NCBI RefSeq assembly: GCF_900104845.1
Contig: NZ_FNSR01000003.1
Span: forward strand, 930,001 to 994,000
Direction of reading: 5' to 3'
Source: Paraburkholderia caballeronis
GTDB lineage: Bacteria; Pseudomonadota; Gammaproteobacteria; Burkholderiales; Burkholderiaceae
Length of the DNA stretch: 64,000 nucleotides
The notes beneath the pieces were generated by a model that saw nothing but the letters and a program-made list of their open reading frames with translations, was not told the origin of the DNA and did no database searches. The position numbers were made by a program, and so were the translations under genes. This document shows, one piece after another, positions 1-9,197 of this stretch. How positions within the stretch are numbered: position 1 is the first letter of the stretch; each line of letters starts with the position of its first letter.

Positions 1-553
1 CGAGCCGGTCGTATTCCTTGTCGCCCCAGCGTTTCGCGGCGGCGAACTGCAATACGCGCGACTGCACCGACACCGACACGGCCGGCAGCGCGATGCGGTC
101 CTTGTCGGTGAAGTCGGCGATCGTCTTCACGTTCGGATTGTTCGATACGAGGTAATAAGGCAGGTTGCCGAGCGACGCGACGCCCTTCACGTTCTGCCGG
201 CCGTGGGTGCGGTCCCAGATCGTCAAGAGCGGACCGACGCCCGCGCCGGCGATGTCAACCGAGCCGCTCAGCAGCGCGTCGTTGACGGCCGAGCCGCCGG
301 ACAGCTTCACCCAGTCCACCTTGATGTCGAGCCCTTCCTTGCGGCCTTCCTTCTCGATCAGTTGCTGGTCGCGCGCGACGTTCAGCAGCAGATACACGAT
401 GCCGAACTGTTCGGCCACGCGGATGGTCCCTTCCGCATGCGCATCCGGCGCGACGCCGAGGCCCGCGGCCAGGGTGGACACGGCGAGCAGCGCGGCCGCG
501 AACCGGCGCGCGGCGACGCGGCGGCCAGAGAAAGGTCGAACGGTGGACAGCAT
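1..553 (-). CDS. ABC transporter substrate-binding protein, SsuA/NMT1 type (3' end cut by window edge)
   Basis: This gene runs off the left edge, so only about the first 184 residues are present. Translating the minus strand from the ATG at 553 gives a basic, Arg-rich N-terminus and a hydrophobic stretch ending in Ala-His-Ala, which is a Sec- or Tat-like export signal. The mature protein begins EGTIRVAEQFGIVYLLLNVA and continues with SGGSAVNDALLSGSVDIAGAG. This is the pattern of periplasmic proteins that bind sulfonates, nitrate or taurine, where a G-x-x-x-x-x-AL-x-x-G-x-x-D segment lines the ligand cleft. The partner permease and ATPase would lie to the left, outside the window. The ligand cannot be assigned from this fragment. 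Confidence 0.8.
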   Translation of the reverse strand, partial: MLSTVRPFSGRRVAARRFAAALLAVSTLAAGLGVAPDAHAEGTIRVAEQFGIVYLLLNVARDQQLIEKEGRKEGLDIKVDWVKLSGGSAVNDALLSGSVDIAGAGVGPLLTIWDRTHGRQNVKGVASLGNLPYYLVSNNPNVKTIADFTDKDRIALPAVSVSVQSRVLQFAAAKRWGDKEYDRL

Positions 554-926
554 CGGGGCTCCAGGGAATTTATCGGGAATGTCGGCGGCGCAGCCGAGCG
601 GACATCCGCGCAGCGCGGCCGGTTCGGGTGTCGGGCGGCTTCGTGGCATCACGCCGCCCGATCGATAGCGGGCAACCTCGCGCGCCAGCGTCTGCGGAAT
701 TTACGGTTCGCGCGCGGCGACGGTCAACGAAGCAAATCCGATACGCTTATCTGCTGAAACGATAAACGGCGTGCTGAAGCGACCCGCCCGTTCCGCAGAA
801 CCTGCGAACCTTCTTCGATAACCGGTTTCTGTCCGCATCGCTTAGCAACGCACGATAAGTTATTTGCCGGCGCGCAGCCCGCTCCCTACGATGCGAACCG
901 TGTTCCACTCCACACGCACCGCATTC
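554..926. other. Divergent spacer between two binding-protein genes
   Basis: This 373-bp gap separates the minus-strand SsuA-like gene from the plus-strand MetQ-like gene, so it must hold both promoters. The stretch 720-900 is AT-richer than its surroundings. No convincing operator, riboswitch or coding region was recognised. Confidence 0.5.
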
Positions 927-1751
927 ATGATGAAGAAAAGCATTCTCAGCCCGATCCTCGCCACGCTGCTGTTCGGCTTCGGCGTTTCGCTCGTTCAATC
1001 GTCGCAGGCCGCGGAGCAGACGATCCGCGTCGGCATCATGTCCGGCGAGGACGAGGACGTCTGGCGCGTGGTCGCGGCGAACGCGGCGAAGCACGGGCTC
1101 GCGGTGAAGGTGACGACGTTCTCCGACTACACGCAGCCGAACGAGGCGCTGTCCGGCCGCGATCTCGACGCGAACTCATTCCAGCACAAGCCGTATCTCG
1201 ACGCGCAGGTGAAGGCGCGCGGCTACCACATCGTGCCGGTGGGTTATACCTACGTGCAGCCGATCGGCCTCTACTCGGTCAAGGTGAAGTCGGTCGCCGA
1301 CCTGCCGAACGGCGCGACGATCGGCGTGCCGAACGACCCGAGCAACGAAGGGCGCTCGCTGCTTCTGCTGCAGGCGCAGGGTCTCATCACGCTGAGCCCG
1401 AACGTCGGCCTGCTGCCGACCGCGCGCGACATCGCGCAGAATCCGAAGAACATCAAGATCAAGGAACTCGACGCGGGCATCGTCGGCCGCGCGATCGGCG
1501 ACCTGGACGCGGCGGTCGTCAACACGGACTGGGCGATCAAGGCGGGCATCAAGATTCCGCAGCAGCGGATCGCGCAGGAACAGGTGCCCGGCAATCCGTA
1601 TCGCAACTTCATCGCGGTGAACGAGAAGGATGCGAACGCGCCGTGGGTGCATGCGCTCGTCGAGAGCTATCAGCAGCCCAACGTGGCCGCCGAGATTCTG
1701 AGCGTCTATCACGGCGCGACGCTGCCGGCGTGGGATGGGGCGCCGCATTGA
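927..1751 (+). CDS. MetQ/NlpA-family periplasmic binding protein
   Basis: The 274-residue product belongs to the NlpA/MetQ family, which binds D/L-methionine for a MetNI-type ABC importer. Family hallmarks are the mature start TIRVGIMSGEDEDVWRVVA, the motif ALSGRDLDANSFQHKPYLD, and the later segments PIGLYSVKVKSVADLPNGA and AAVVNTDWAIKAG. The start at 927 gives MMKKS plus a hydrophobic core ending SSQAAEQ, a signal peptide without a lipobox cysteine. It would therefore be a soluble periplasmic protein rather than the usual lipoprotein. An in-frame extension upstream of 927 is rejected because the signal peptide begins here. No metN or metI is adjacent, so the transporter partner must be elsewhere. 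Confidence 0.85.
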   Translation: MMKKSILSPILATLLFGFGVSLVQSSQAAEQTIRVGIMSGEDEDVWRVVAANAAKHGLAVKVTTFSDYTQPNEALSGRDLDANSFQHKPYLDAQVKARGYHIVPVGYTYVQPIGLYSVKVKSVADLPNGATIGVPNDPSNEGRSLLLLQAQGLITLSPNVGLLPTARDIAQNPKNIKIKELDAGIVGRAIGDLDAAVVNTDWAIKAGIKIPQQRIAQEQVPGNPYRNFIAVNEKDANAPWVHALVESYQQPNVAAEILSVYHGATLPAWDGAPH

Positions 1752-1791
1752 GGGTGGCGGCCGACGCTTGCGGCGGCCTGTGTAGCTAACG

Positions 1792-1830
1792 ACGACGGCG
1801 CCGGTGTGAACCGGCGCCGTCGTGCATTTT
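1792..1830 (+). terminator. Rho-independent terminator after the MetQ-like gene
   Basis: A perfect 14-bp stem (1792-1805 pairs with 1810-1823) has a 4-nt loop, and TTTT follows at 1827-1830. It lies 41 bp past the stop codon. Confidence 0.85.
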
Positions 1831-1922
1831 GGGCGGCGTTGTCTCGGGGTGCAGAGCGTACGGCGATTGACGTGCTTAACGGCGTCACGCTCAAACTCCA
1901 GGAAACCGGACCTCGAAAACAC

Positions 1923-1963
1923 CGGCCGGAAAAAATTCCGGCCGCGATATCGCTATCGCGGCC
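1923..1963 (-). terminator. Paired hairpins downstream of the porin gene
   Basis: Two inverted repeats share an edge here. One has 9-bp arms at 1923-1931 and 1936-1944. The other has 10-bp arms at 1940-1949 and 1954-1963 around TCGC. Read on the minus strand they follow the porin stop at 1982, and a T-run falls in the loop of the second hairpin. They probably terminate or stabilise the porin mRNA. They can also form mutually exclusive structures. Confidence 0.6.
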
Positions 1964-1981
1964 AGAACGTACTGCTGTCGA

Positions 1982-3181
1982 TCAGAAGCGGTGCGTCATG
2001 CCCACGATCGCCGCGACCTGATGGCTGGTGCTGGACCACGTCGAACCGCTAAGATTCGCAACCGCTGCCTGCCCCGTCGAATCGACCCCCGACGCGCTTT
2101 CGTAGAAACCGGTCGCGTACAGCGACGTACGCACGCTCAGCGCGTAGATCACGCCAAGGTTGACCTGGTTGTAGTGGGCGCTGCCGAAGTCGCCGGCGCC
2201 GCTGTTATGCGTGTAGATATACGCGCCAGCCAGCGTCAGGGCCGGCGTGAACGCGTACTTCACGTTCAGTTCGCCGGAATTGAACGTCGCGGTGCCGCCG
2301 GTGTACTTCGTCGCGTACGGGCTGCCCACCGGATTGACCGAACCGAGGTCCTTGAACTGCGTGTTCGAATACAGCACGGCGATCGTCGCCGGCCCGAGCG
2401 CGTACGAACCGCCTGCCGTGAGGATCTGCTGCGCGCCCGCCGAAGCGTAGCCGCCGAAGATCCGGCTCGGCATGTTGTTCGTGCCGCCGGGCGCCGACGT
2501 CGGCGTGGACGAGTTGCCCTGGTTGCCGAACGTCGCGTAATACGGATCCTTCGTGTACATGTAGCCCACGCCGAACTTGAACGGACCGTTCGCATACGAA
2601 GCCGCGACGTCCCACACCGAGTTCTTCGAGAACTGGCCAGCCTGACCGCCGAAGCTGTACAACAGCCCGACCGTCAGCCCGCGCCACGTCGGGCTCGTGT
2701 ATTTGAGCGAGTTCTGGATGCGGTTCGACGTATCGACGTTGTCCACGTCGGCGGCGCGCGTGCCGTAGCCGAGACCGGATGCGGCCCAGTCCGCGCCCGA
2801 ACCGAAGATGCTGTTCGCGTCGTTGCTGGCCGAATACTGGCGGCCCGCGGTCAACGTACCGTAGGTCTTGCTCGACAGCCCGACGAAGGCCTTGCGACCG
2901 AACAGCAGGCCACCCTGGCTCATGCCGCCGGTGCCGATCGTGTAGCCGTTTTCGAGCGTGAAGATCGCGCTCAGCCCGCCGCCCAGGTCTTCCGAGCCGC
3001 GCAGGCCCCAGCGCGACGAATTCGCGGTGGAAAGCTGATAGACGTGGTCGCCCTTGACGTTGTTGGTATAGAGCAGGCCCGCGTCCGCGACGCCGTACAA
3101 CGTCACGCTGCTTTGGGCATGCGCGACGCCCGCGAAAGCGCCCAGCGCGAGAACAGCCGCAGTGGTCTTTTTGAGTTTCAT
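1982..3181 (-). CDS. Outer-membrane general porin (Gram-negative porin family)
   Basis: The 399-residue product is a trimeric-porin-type beta barrel for passive diffusion of small hydrophilic solutes. The N-terminus MKLKKTTAAVLALGAFAG ends in VAHAQSSVTLYG, a Sec signal followed by the SSVTLYGVADAGL start typical of Burkholderiales porins. The body shows alternating strands, Gly-Ser-rich loops and the GSEDLGGGLSAIFTLE motif. It ends VAAIVGMTHRF, the C-terminal aromatic signature read by the BAM complex. The ATG at 3181 is chosen because it starts the signal peptide. The gene is monocistronic, with a long AT-rich leader region upstream and hairpins downstream. Substrate preference cannot be read from sequence. 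Confidence 0.93.
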   Translation of the reverse strand: MKLKKTTAAVLALGAFAGVAHAQSSVTLYGVADAGLLYTNNVKGDHVYQLSTANSSRWGLRGSEDLGGGLSAIFTLENGYTIGTGGMSQGGLLFGRKAFVGLSSKTYGTLTAGRQYSASNDANSIFGSGADWAASGLGYGTRAADVDNVDTSNRIQNSLKYTSPTWRGLTVGLLYSFGGQAGQFSKNSVWDVAASYANGPFKFGVGYMYTKDPYYATFGNQGNSSTPTSAPGGTNNMPSRIFGGYASAGAQQILTAGGSYALGPATIAVLYSNTQFKDLGSVNPVGSPYATKYTGGTATFNSGELNVKYAFTPALTLAGAYIYTHNSGAGDFGSAHYNQVNLGVIYALSVRTSLYATGFYESASGVDSTGQAAVANLSGSTWSSTSHQVAAIVGMTHRF

Positions 3182-3720
3182 CTATTCGGATTTCTTGTAG
3201 GTAATACGGTCGCGATAGATAAATCGGCAACCTGACACCCGGCGTCATTTAAATAGATTTTCATCCGGATAATTAATCTGGAATTCCGCCATTCAAATCC
3301 CCCGGGACTCGCTGGTCGGTTCGATATCACCCGCTACTCCAAACCATTTAGTGTTGCGAACGAAACTCGACCAGTCCGCGAATGCTAACATGCCAGATAT
3401 CGTTTTCATTGTGACAGTTTCGCATATTGTTGTGATCTATCCACGCTATTGTTCACGCAACTATCACAATATAAATGTACACATCCGCATCGAAGGCCGA
3501 CGCTCCTGTCGGAAAAGATGAATCTGGAAATAGGATATAAAAATAATCGAGAAAAGAAATCCACCATCGCATTCATAAATGCAATGGAATGGTGCGCTGG
3601 ATATTCAAAATCGGGATTTCAGCCAGCCGGACGCCCCAAAACGAGCGCCGCGCCTTTCTCAGAAATCAGTCGAATAAAGCCTGCCGCCAATCCGGTTCGA
3701 AACGGCCTGCCCGAAACGGG
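3182..3720. other. Non-coding promoter region between the porin gene and ugpQ
   Basis: This 539-bp stretch lies upstream of the porin start and downstream of ugpQ. The part from 3200 to 3590 is clearly AT-rich against the local background, which fits a strongly expressed and regulated porin promoter read on the minus strand. No gene was found, and I could not fix a specific operator. Confidence 0.55.
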
Positions 3721-4512
3721 TCATGCACCGGCCAGACGATCGACGGTGATCTCGTCGATGCGGTCGGTGCAGATCGAATCGACTCCCCATGCCGCCAGTT
3801 GGCGCGCACGCTCCAGTTCGTTGACCGTATAGACGAGGATTCTCAACCCTGCCGCCTTGATCCCGGCAACCCGCGCTTCGTCCAGCGCGCGATGATCGAC
3901 GTGCAGCGAAACGCAATCGAGACTCTCCGTCTGCTCGCGCCAGTCGGGCGGCAACGCACCGAACAGCAGGCCGCGCGGCAGCGCCGGCGCGGCGTCCCGC
4001 GCCGCAGCCAGCGCCTGACAGGAAAACGACGACAGTAGCGGCGCGGGCTCGCCGCGTTGCCAAAGAGATGCCGCCTGTTGTGCGACGACCCGGCCTGTCA
4101 GCGTCTCGCGACCGGGGCTCGGCTTGATCTCGATGTTCGCCGCCACGCCGAGTTCCAGGCAGGCGCTCGCGACCTGATCGAGGGTCGGCATGATTTCGCG
4201 TTCGAAACCCGCGTCGAACCAGCTTCCCGCATCGAGCCGGGCGATCGACGCATAGTCCATCCGCGCCGCCGCACCCTGGCCGTTGCTCGTGCGATCGACG
4301 GTATCGTCGTGCAGCAGGAACACGACGTCGTCCGCGGACAGCTTCGCGTCGAACTCCACCATCTTCATCCCGAGTTGCGCGCCGAGCCGGATGCCGGCCA
4401 GCGTGTTTTCGGGCGCCAGCGTGCCGCCGCCGCGATGCGCGACGACGCGCGGATACGGCCATGCGGGCGCACGGCCTTTAACGGAGCCAGTCAGCGGTTT
4501 CGAGTCGCTCAT
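3721..4512 (-). CDS. ugpQ: Glycerophosphodiester phosphodiesterase
   Basis: The 263-residue cytosolic enzyme hydrolyses glycerophosphodiesters to sn-glycerol 3-phosphate and an alcohol. The GDPD signature is clear: VVAHRGGGTLAPENTLAG carries the catalytic HR and metal-binding residues, followed by KMVEFDAKLSADDVVFLLHDDTVDRT with the metal ligands and second His. NIEIKPSPGRE follows later. The start at 4512 overlaps the ugpC stop by one base (TGATG), giving translational coupling. Longer in-frame starts would run back through ugpC and are rejected. As the last gene of the ugp operon it can process diesters brought in by the transporter. Confidence 0.93.
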   Translation of the reverse strand: MSDSKPLTGSVKGRAPAWPYPRVVAHRGGGTLAPENTLAGIRLGAQLGMKMVEFDAKLSADDVVFLLHDDTVDRTSNGQGAAARMDYASIARLDAGSWFDAGFEREIMPTLDQVASACLELGVAANIEIKPSPGRETLTGRVVAQQAASLWQRGEPAPLLSSFSCQALAAARDAAPALPRGLLFGALPPDWREQTESLDCVSLHVDHRALDEARVAGIKAAGLRILVYTVNELERARQLAAWGVDSICTDRIDEITVDRLAGA

Positions 4513-5624
4513 CACACGCGCAATCCAGTAGTTGAATCGAAGAAGTGCAGACGCTCGGGCGGCAGCGCGATTTCGACCTGCGCGCCGGTCGACGGACGAT
4601 CGGCCGCCGGCAGACGCCATACGATTTCCTGCTCGCCCAGGCGGCCATGCGCCAGATTATCCGCGCCAAGCAACTCGCATGTTTCCACCGCCAGCGACAC
4701 CGACGAAACACCGCCGCCCGGCGCGATGTGTTCCGCGCGAATACCCAGCGTGTAATCGCGTCCCGGCTCCAGCCGCGCCACGACGGACGCGCCATGCCCC
4801 GCCGCGTCGGCAGACCCGCTTGCTTCGCCAAGCGGCAGACGGGGGCCGCCGGTCGCCGCCTCGAAGAAACGCCGGTCGGCCGAAACGCGGCCTTTCACGA
4901 GGTTCATCGCCGGCGAGCCGATGAAGCTCGCAACGAACTCGCTGGCCGGCGCTTCATAAACCTCGCTGGGGACGCCGATCTGCTCGATGTGTCCGCCGTT
5001 CATCACGACGATGCGATGCCCGAGCGTCATCGCCTCGATCTGGTCGTGCGTCACGTAAAGACTGGTCGTCCGCAGCCGCTGATGCAGGCGCTGGATCTCG
5101 AAGCGCATCTGCACGCGCAGCTTCGCATCGAGATTGGACAGCGGCTCGTCGAACAGAAACACGGCCGGCTCGCGCACGATCGCCCGCCCCATCGCCACCC
5201 GCTGGCGCTGGCCGCCGGACAGGTCCCGCGGGCGGCGTTCGAGCAGCTTGTCCAGTTCGAGAATCTTCGCCGCGTTCGCGACCCGCGTGTCGATCGCGCT
5301 ACGCTCCATGCCCCGGATCTTCAACCCGTAGGCCATGTTCTCCGCGACGTTCATATGCGGATAGAGCGCGTAGTTCTGGAACACCATCGCGATGTCCCGG
5401 TCCTTCGGCTCCAGCTTGTTGACGACCCGCCCGCCGATCGAGATCGTGCCGTCGGTCACGCTTTCGAGGCCGGCGACCATCCGCAGCAACGTCGACTTTC
5501 CGCAGCCCGACGGACCGACCAGCACGACGAACTCGCCGTCCGCGACGTCGAGATTCACCGCATGCAGCACCGTCGCCTTGCCGTCGTAGCTCTTGCGCAC
5601 ACCGTTGAGCGTCAGCGCCGCCAT
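4512..5624 (-). CDS. ugpC: Glycerol 3-phosphate ABC importer, ATP-binding protein
   Basis: The 370-residue ATPase drives uptake of sn-glycerol 3-phosphate. Visible motifs are Walker [11 protein letters not shown]-loop [11 protein letters not shown], signature [14 protein letters not shown], Walker [16 protein letters not shown] and the switch His in [12 protein letters not shown]. After about residue 240 comes a C-terminal TOBE/OB-like regulatory domain, including LGIRAEHI, as in MalK-type importers. The ATG is preceded by GAGGAAGCC, a good ribosome site. The gene sits 52 bp after ugpE and overlaps ugpQ by one base. Confidence 0.95.
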   Translation of the reverse strand: MAALTLNGVRKSYDGKATVLHAVNLDVADGEFVVLVGPSGCGKSTLLRMVAGLESVTDGTISIGGRVVNKLEPKDRDIAMVFQNYALYPHMNVAENMAYGLKIRGMERSAIDTRVANAAKILELDKLLERRPRDLSGGQRQRVAMGRAIVREPAVFLFDEPLSNLDAKLRVQMRFEIQRLHQRLRTTSLYVTHDQIEAMTLGHRIVVMNGGHIEQIGVPSEVYEAPASEFVASFIGSPAMNLVKGRVSADRRFFEAATGGPRLPLGEASGSADAAGHGASVVARLEPGRDYTLGIRAEHIAPGGGVSSVSLAVETCELLGADNLAHGRLGEQEIVWRLPAADRPSTGAQVEIALPPERLHFFDSTTGLRV

Positions 5625-5676
5625 GGCTTCCTCTTCCGCATCGATCCGACGCCCACCATGAGAATTCCTTTTGCTG

Positions 5677-6522
5677 TCATTTTTCTGAATCGACCAGGCC
5701 GCGAACGAACCACCTCTGCATCGACAGCACGACGACGAGCGGCGGCAGCAGCGCGAGCAGCGTCGCGGCCATCACCCGATGCCATTCGGTCGCGGCATCC
5801 CCGCTCGCGATCATGCTCTTGATGCCGATGACCGCCGTCGTCATCGACTGCGAGTTCGTAATCAGGATCGGCCACAGATACTGGTTCCAGCCGTAAATGA
5901 ACGTGATCACGAAAAGCGCCGCGATGTTCGTTTTCGAAAGCGGCAGCACCACGTCCACGAAGAAGCGCATCGCGCCCGCCCCGTCGATGCGCGCGGCTTC
6001 CATCAGTTCGTCCGGCAACGTGAGGAAGAACTGGCGGAACAGGAACGTCGCCGTCGCCGATGCGGTCAGCGGCAGCGTCAGCCCCGCATAGGTGTTCGAC
6101 AGGTGCAGCGTGGACACGACCTGCACCGTCGGGAAGATCCTCACTTCGACCGGCAGCATCAGCGTCGAGAAAATCACCCAGAACGACACCGTGCGAAACG
6201 GAAAGCGGAAAAAGACGATCGCATACGCCGAGATGATCGAAACGGCAATCTTGCCGACCGAAATCACGAGCGCCATGATCACGCTGTTGAGCAGCATCCG
6301 CCCGAACGGCGCGGCCGCCGTTCCGCTGCCGTGCGTCCATACCGCGACCACGTTCTCGATCAGGTGCGTGCTCGGGACCAGATGCAGCGGCACGGTGAAC
6401 ACTTCCGCCTCGTTCATCGACGCGGCGCAGAACGCGACGTACACCGGAAATACGATGATCGCGATGCCGGCAATCAGCATCGCATGACAGAACAGATCGA
6501 AGCCGCGACGATTTTCGATCAT
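5677..6522 (-). CDS. ugpE: Glycerol 3-phosphate ABC importer, permease UgpE
   Basis: The 281-residue inner-membrane permease has about six hydrophobic helices, beginning [22 protein letters not shown]. The EAA loop that docks on the ATPase reads [26 protein letters not shown]. It pairs with UgpA to form the channel. Its ATG overlaps the ugpA stop by 4 bases (6519-6522), so the two permeases are translationally coupled. The length matches the family. Confidence 0.94.
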   Translation of the reverse strand: MIENRRGFDLFCHAMLIAGIAIIVFPVYVAFCAASMNEAEVFTVPLHLVPSTHLIENVVAVWTHGSGTAAAPFGRMLLNSVIMALVISVGKIAVSIISAYAIVFFRFPFRTVSFWVIFSTLMLPVEVRIFPTVQVVSTLHLSNTYAGLTLPLTASATATFLFRQFFLTLPDELMEAARIDGAGAMRFFVDVVLPLSKTNIAALFVITFIYGWNQYLWPILITNSQSMTTAVIGIKSMIASGDAATEWHRVMAATLLALLPPLVVVLSMQRWFVRGLVDSEK

Positions 6523-7403
6523 GAGTATTTCACCTTGCGCTCGACGAAGCGGAACTGCACGACAGTCAGCCCGACGACGACGAACATCATCACGATCGAC
6601 TGCGCGCCCGAACTGCCGATGTCGAGCCCCTGAAAACCTTCCGTGAAAATCTTGTAGACCAGCGTCCTGGTTGACTGCCCCGGACCGCCGCCGGTCGCCG
6701 CGTCGATGACCGGCAGCGTGTCGAAAAACGCGTAGACGAGGTTCACGACCAGCAGAAAAAAACTGACCGGCGACAGCAACGGCAATGCAATGCCGAAGAA
6801 GCGCCGCACGGGTCCCGCGCCGTCGATCGCGGCCGCTTCCATCAGCGAGCGCGGAATGGCCTGCAGGCCCGCGTAGAAAAACAGGAAGTTATAGCTGATC
6901 TGCTTCCAGACCGACGCCAGCACGATGAGCGTCATGGCCTGGCCGCCGTTCAGCGCGTGATTCCAGCTAATGCCGACCTTCGCCAGCGCGAACGTGACGA
7001 TGCCGATGCTGGGGTTGAACAGGAACGCCCACAGCACGGCCGCAATCGCCGGCGCGACCGCATACGGCCAGATCAGCAGCGTCCGGTAGATGAATTTGCC
7101 GCGCGTGACACGGTCGGCCATCGCTGCGAGAAACAGCGACACGACGAGGCCGATCACCGTCACGAGCGAGCTGAACACCACCGTCGTGCGAAACACGTCG
7201 AGGTACAGCGGATCCGCGAACAGGCTCTTGAAGTTCGCAAGCCCCACGAACTCGGATGAAATGCCGAACGCATCCTGGGACGACATCGACTGCCACAGCG
7301 CCACGCCTGCCGGCCACAGAAAAAAGACGGCCGTGATCGCCAGTTGCGGGGCGATCAGCAGGTAAGGCAGCCACCCCGCGCCAAAATTCGTTCGACGTTC
7401 CAT
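6519..7403 (-). CDS. ugpA: Glycerol 3-phosphate ABC importer, permease UgpA
   Basis: The 294-residue inner-membrane permease starts [20 protein letters not shown], the usual cytosolic lead followed by the first helix. The EAA loop reads [27 protein letters not shown]. Six membrane segments are visible. It lies only 14 bp after ugpB and overlaps ugpE by 4 bases, in the standard ugpBAEC order. Confidence 0.94.
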   Translation of the reverse strand: MERRTNFGAGWLPYLLIAPQLAITAVFFLWPAGVALWQSMSSQDAFGISSEFVGLANFKSLFADPLYLDVFRTTVVFSSLVTVIGLVVSLFLAAMADRVTRGKFIYRTLLIWPYAVAPAIAAVLWAFLFNPSIGIVTFALAKVGISWNHALNGGQAMTLIVLASVWKQISYNFLFFYAGLQAIPRSLMEAAAIDGAGPVRRFFGIALPLLSPVSFFLLVVNLVYAFFDTLPVIDAATGGGPGQSTRTLVYKIFTEGFQGLDIGSSGAQSIVMMFVVVGLTVVQFRFVERKVKYS

Positions 7404-7417
7404 CGGATCGCGCGCTC

Positions 7418-8764
7418 CTAGTTCGCCGTCTTCTCGAAGCGGCGCAGGAGTTCGTTACCGCGCGTGTTCGCGTCGTCGAGCGCCTGCTGCGGGGTCTTCT
7501 TGCTGGCCCAGACCTGTTCCAGCTCCTCGTCGACGACCGTGCGAATCTGCGGCATGTAGCCGAGACGCAGCCCGCGCGTGAACGGCAGCGGCGGCTTGTT
7601 CAGCATCTGCCTGATCGCCGTTTCCGAGCCGACGTTCGCATCGTAGAACCCTTGCTGACGCGTCAGGTCGTAAGCGGCCTTCGTCACCGGCAGATAACCC
7701 GTGTCCTGGTGCCACTTCGCCATCACCGGCGCCGACGTCAGGTACGACAGGAATTGCGCCACGCCCTTATACGTATCGGCGTTCTTGCCGCCCAGCACCC
7801 AGAGGCTCGCGCCGCCGATGATCGCGTTCTGCGGCGCACCCTTGACGCTCGGGTCGTACGGCATCATGCCGGTGCCGAACTGGAACTTCGCATATTTCTG
7901 GATGTTCGCCAGCGCGCCGGACGACGCCATCAGGATGCCGCAGTCGCCGCTGTAGAACTTCGCGTTCGCTTCGTCCTTGCGGCCGACATACGTGAACGTG
8001 CCTTTGCCGACCATGTTTTGCAGAAACGCGATGTGCGCGACCTGTAGCGGCTTGTTGATTTCGAGCTGCGCGTCGGTGCCGTCGAAGCCGTTGTTGCGCG
8101 TCGAAATCGGCGCGGCATGCCACGCGCTGTAGTTTTCGATCTGGATCCAGCCCTGCCAGCCCGTGGTGAATCCGCAGACCGCGCCGGACGCCTTCAGCTT
8201 CGCCGCGTCGTCGGCGACTTCGGCCCACGTCTTCGGCGGCGTCGCGGGATCGAGACCGGCTTTTTTGAACGCATCCTTGTTGTAGTAGAGCACCGGCGTC
8301 GAGCTGTTGAACGGCATCGACACAAGGTGGCCGGTCTTCGCGTCGCTGTAGTAGCTCGCGATCGTCGGCACGAATGCCTTCTCGTCGAACGGCACGCCTG
8401 CCTTTTTCATCACGTCGTACACCGGCACGATCGCCTGCTTCGCCTGCATCATCGTCGCGGTGCCGACTTCATAGACCTGCAGGATCGCCGGCGCGTCGCC
8501 GCTGCGATAGGCAGCGATGCCGGCTGCCATCGTCTGGTCGTACGAGCCCTTGAAGACCGGAACTATCCTGTACTGGCTTTGCGACGCGTTGAACTGCGTG
8601 GCGATGTCGTTCACGCGCTCACCGAGCTGGCCTTCCATCGCATGCCAGAACTGGATTTCAGTCGCCGCATGAGCGCCCTGCATCAGCCCCGCCAACATCA
8701 GCGCCGCCGACGCCGCCCGCAAGGACATCCTCACCCCGCCGTTCCGCTTGTTCTCTCTTTTCAT
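7418..8764 (-). CDS. ugpB: Glycerol 3-phosphate ABC importer, periplasmic binding protein
   Basis: The 448-residue product captures glycerol 3-phosphate, or related glycerophosphodiesters, in the periplasm. It has a basic N-region, a hydrophobic core ([17 protein letters not shown]) and then [22 protein letters not shown], the canonical UgpB mature start. Ligand-site segments such as [22 protein letters not shown] and [20 protein letters not shown] are present. The ATG at 8764 has AGGGAA about 6 nt upstream. An ATG further upstream in frame would add a poor leader and is rejected. This is the first gene of the minus-strand ugp operon. Confidence 0.94.
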   Translation of the reverse strand: MKRENKRNGGVRMSLRAASAALMLAGLMQGAHAATEIQFWHAMEGQLGERVNDIATQFNASQSQYRIVPVFKGSYDQTMAAGIAAYRSGDAPAILQVYEVGTATMMQAKQAIVPVYDVMKKAGVPFDEKAFVPTIASYYSDAKTGHLVSMPFNSSTPVLYYNKDAFKKAGLDPATPPKTWAEVADDAAKLKASGAVCGFTTGWQGWIQIENYSAWHAAPISTRNNGFDGTDAQLEINKPLQVAHIAFLQNMVGKGTFTYVGRKDEANAKFYSGDCGILMASSGALANIQKYAKFQFGTGMMPYDPSVKGAPQNAIIGGASLWVLGGKNADTYKGVAQFLSYLTSAPVMAKWHQDTGYLPVTKAAYDLTRQQGFYDANVGSETAIRQMLNKPPLPFTRGLRLGYMPQIRTVVDEELEQVWASKKTPQQALDDANTRGNELLRRFEKTAN

Positions 8765-8947
8765 GGAATTCCCTTCGTTCTTCAGAGTTCTAAAAATTTC
8801 GCAACGCGGAGCCCACGGATCGTCTGTCTGCACGACGATTGCAGCGCCCTCCCCAAGGCATGCAATCTCTGCGGCGCTGCCCGGTTCAGAACGGTTTCAC
8901 CTGACCGACGACGTCGTTCTCATCCACCGCGATAAGTGCCATTGCGC

Positions 8948-8962
8948 GAACAACGAATGTTC
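8948..8962. promoter_or_regulatory. Possible GlpR-type operator in front of ugpB
   Basis: GAACA and TGTTC flank ACGAA in an inverted arrangement, just downstream of the best promoter match. Similar CGAA-rich motifs lie in front of glpD and glpR. Assignment to GlpR is inference. Confidence 0.35.
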
Positions 8963-9009
8963 AGGCGGCACAAGTTACATAACGTCTATTTCATCGGCGT
9001 GACAATCGG

Positions 9010-9038
9010 CACTTAATCGGCACGTTTTTCCATGTCAA
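9010..9038 (-). promoter_or_regulatory. Candidate sigma-70 promoter of the ugp operon
   Basis: On the minus strand a perfect -35 hexamer TTGACA (9038-9033) is followed, after 17 bp, by a weak -10 TAAGTG (9015-9010). This places the transcript start near 9003, about 240 nt before ugpB. The rest of 8765-9197 is AT-rich and non-coding. Confidence 0.4.
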
Positions 9039-9197
9039 TAATTTGTTGAACTATCTATTTTTTACATGGAATATTATCCTGCCGTAATCCGGCAGATATC
9101 CGCGTCCAATCGACACAAAACAGTTGGCGCGCAATGCGCACCGACAACACGGCCCCGTGTCGTCAAGAACCCTGAACAAGACGACGCGCGCTATTGT

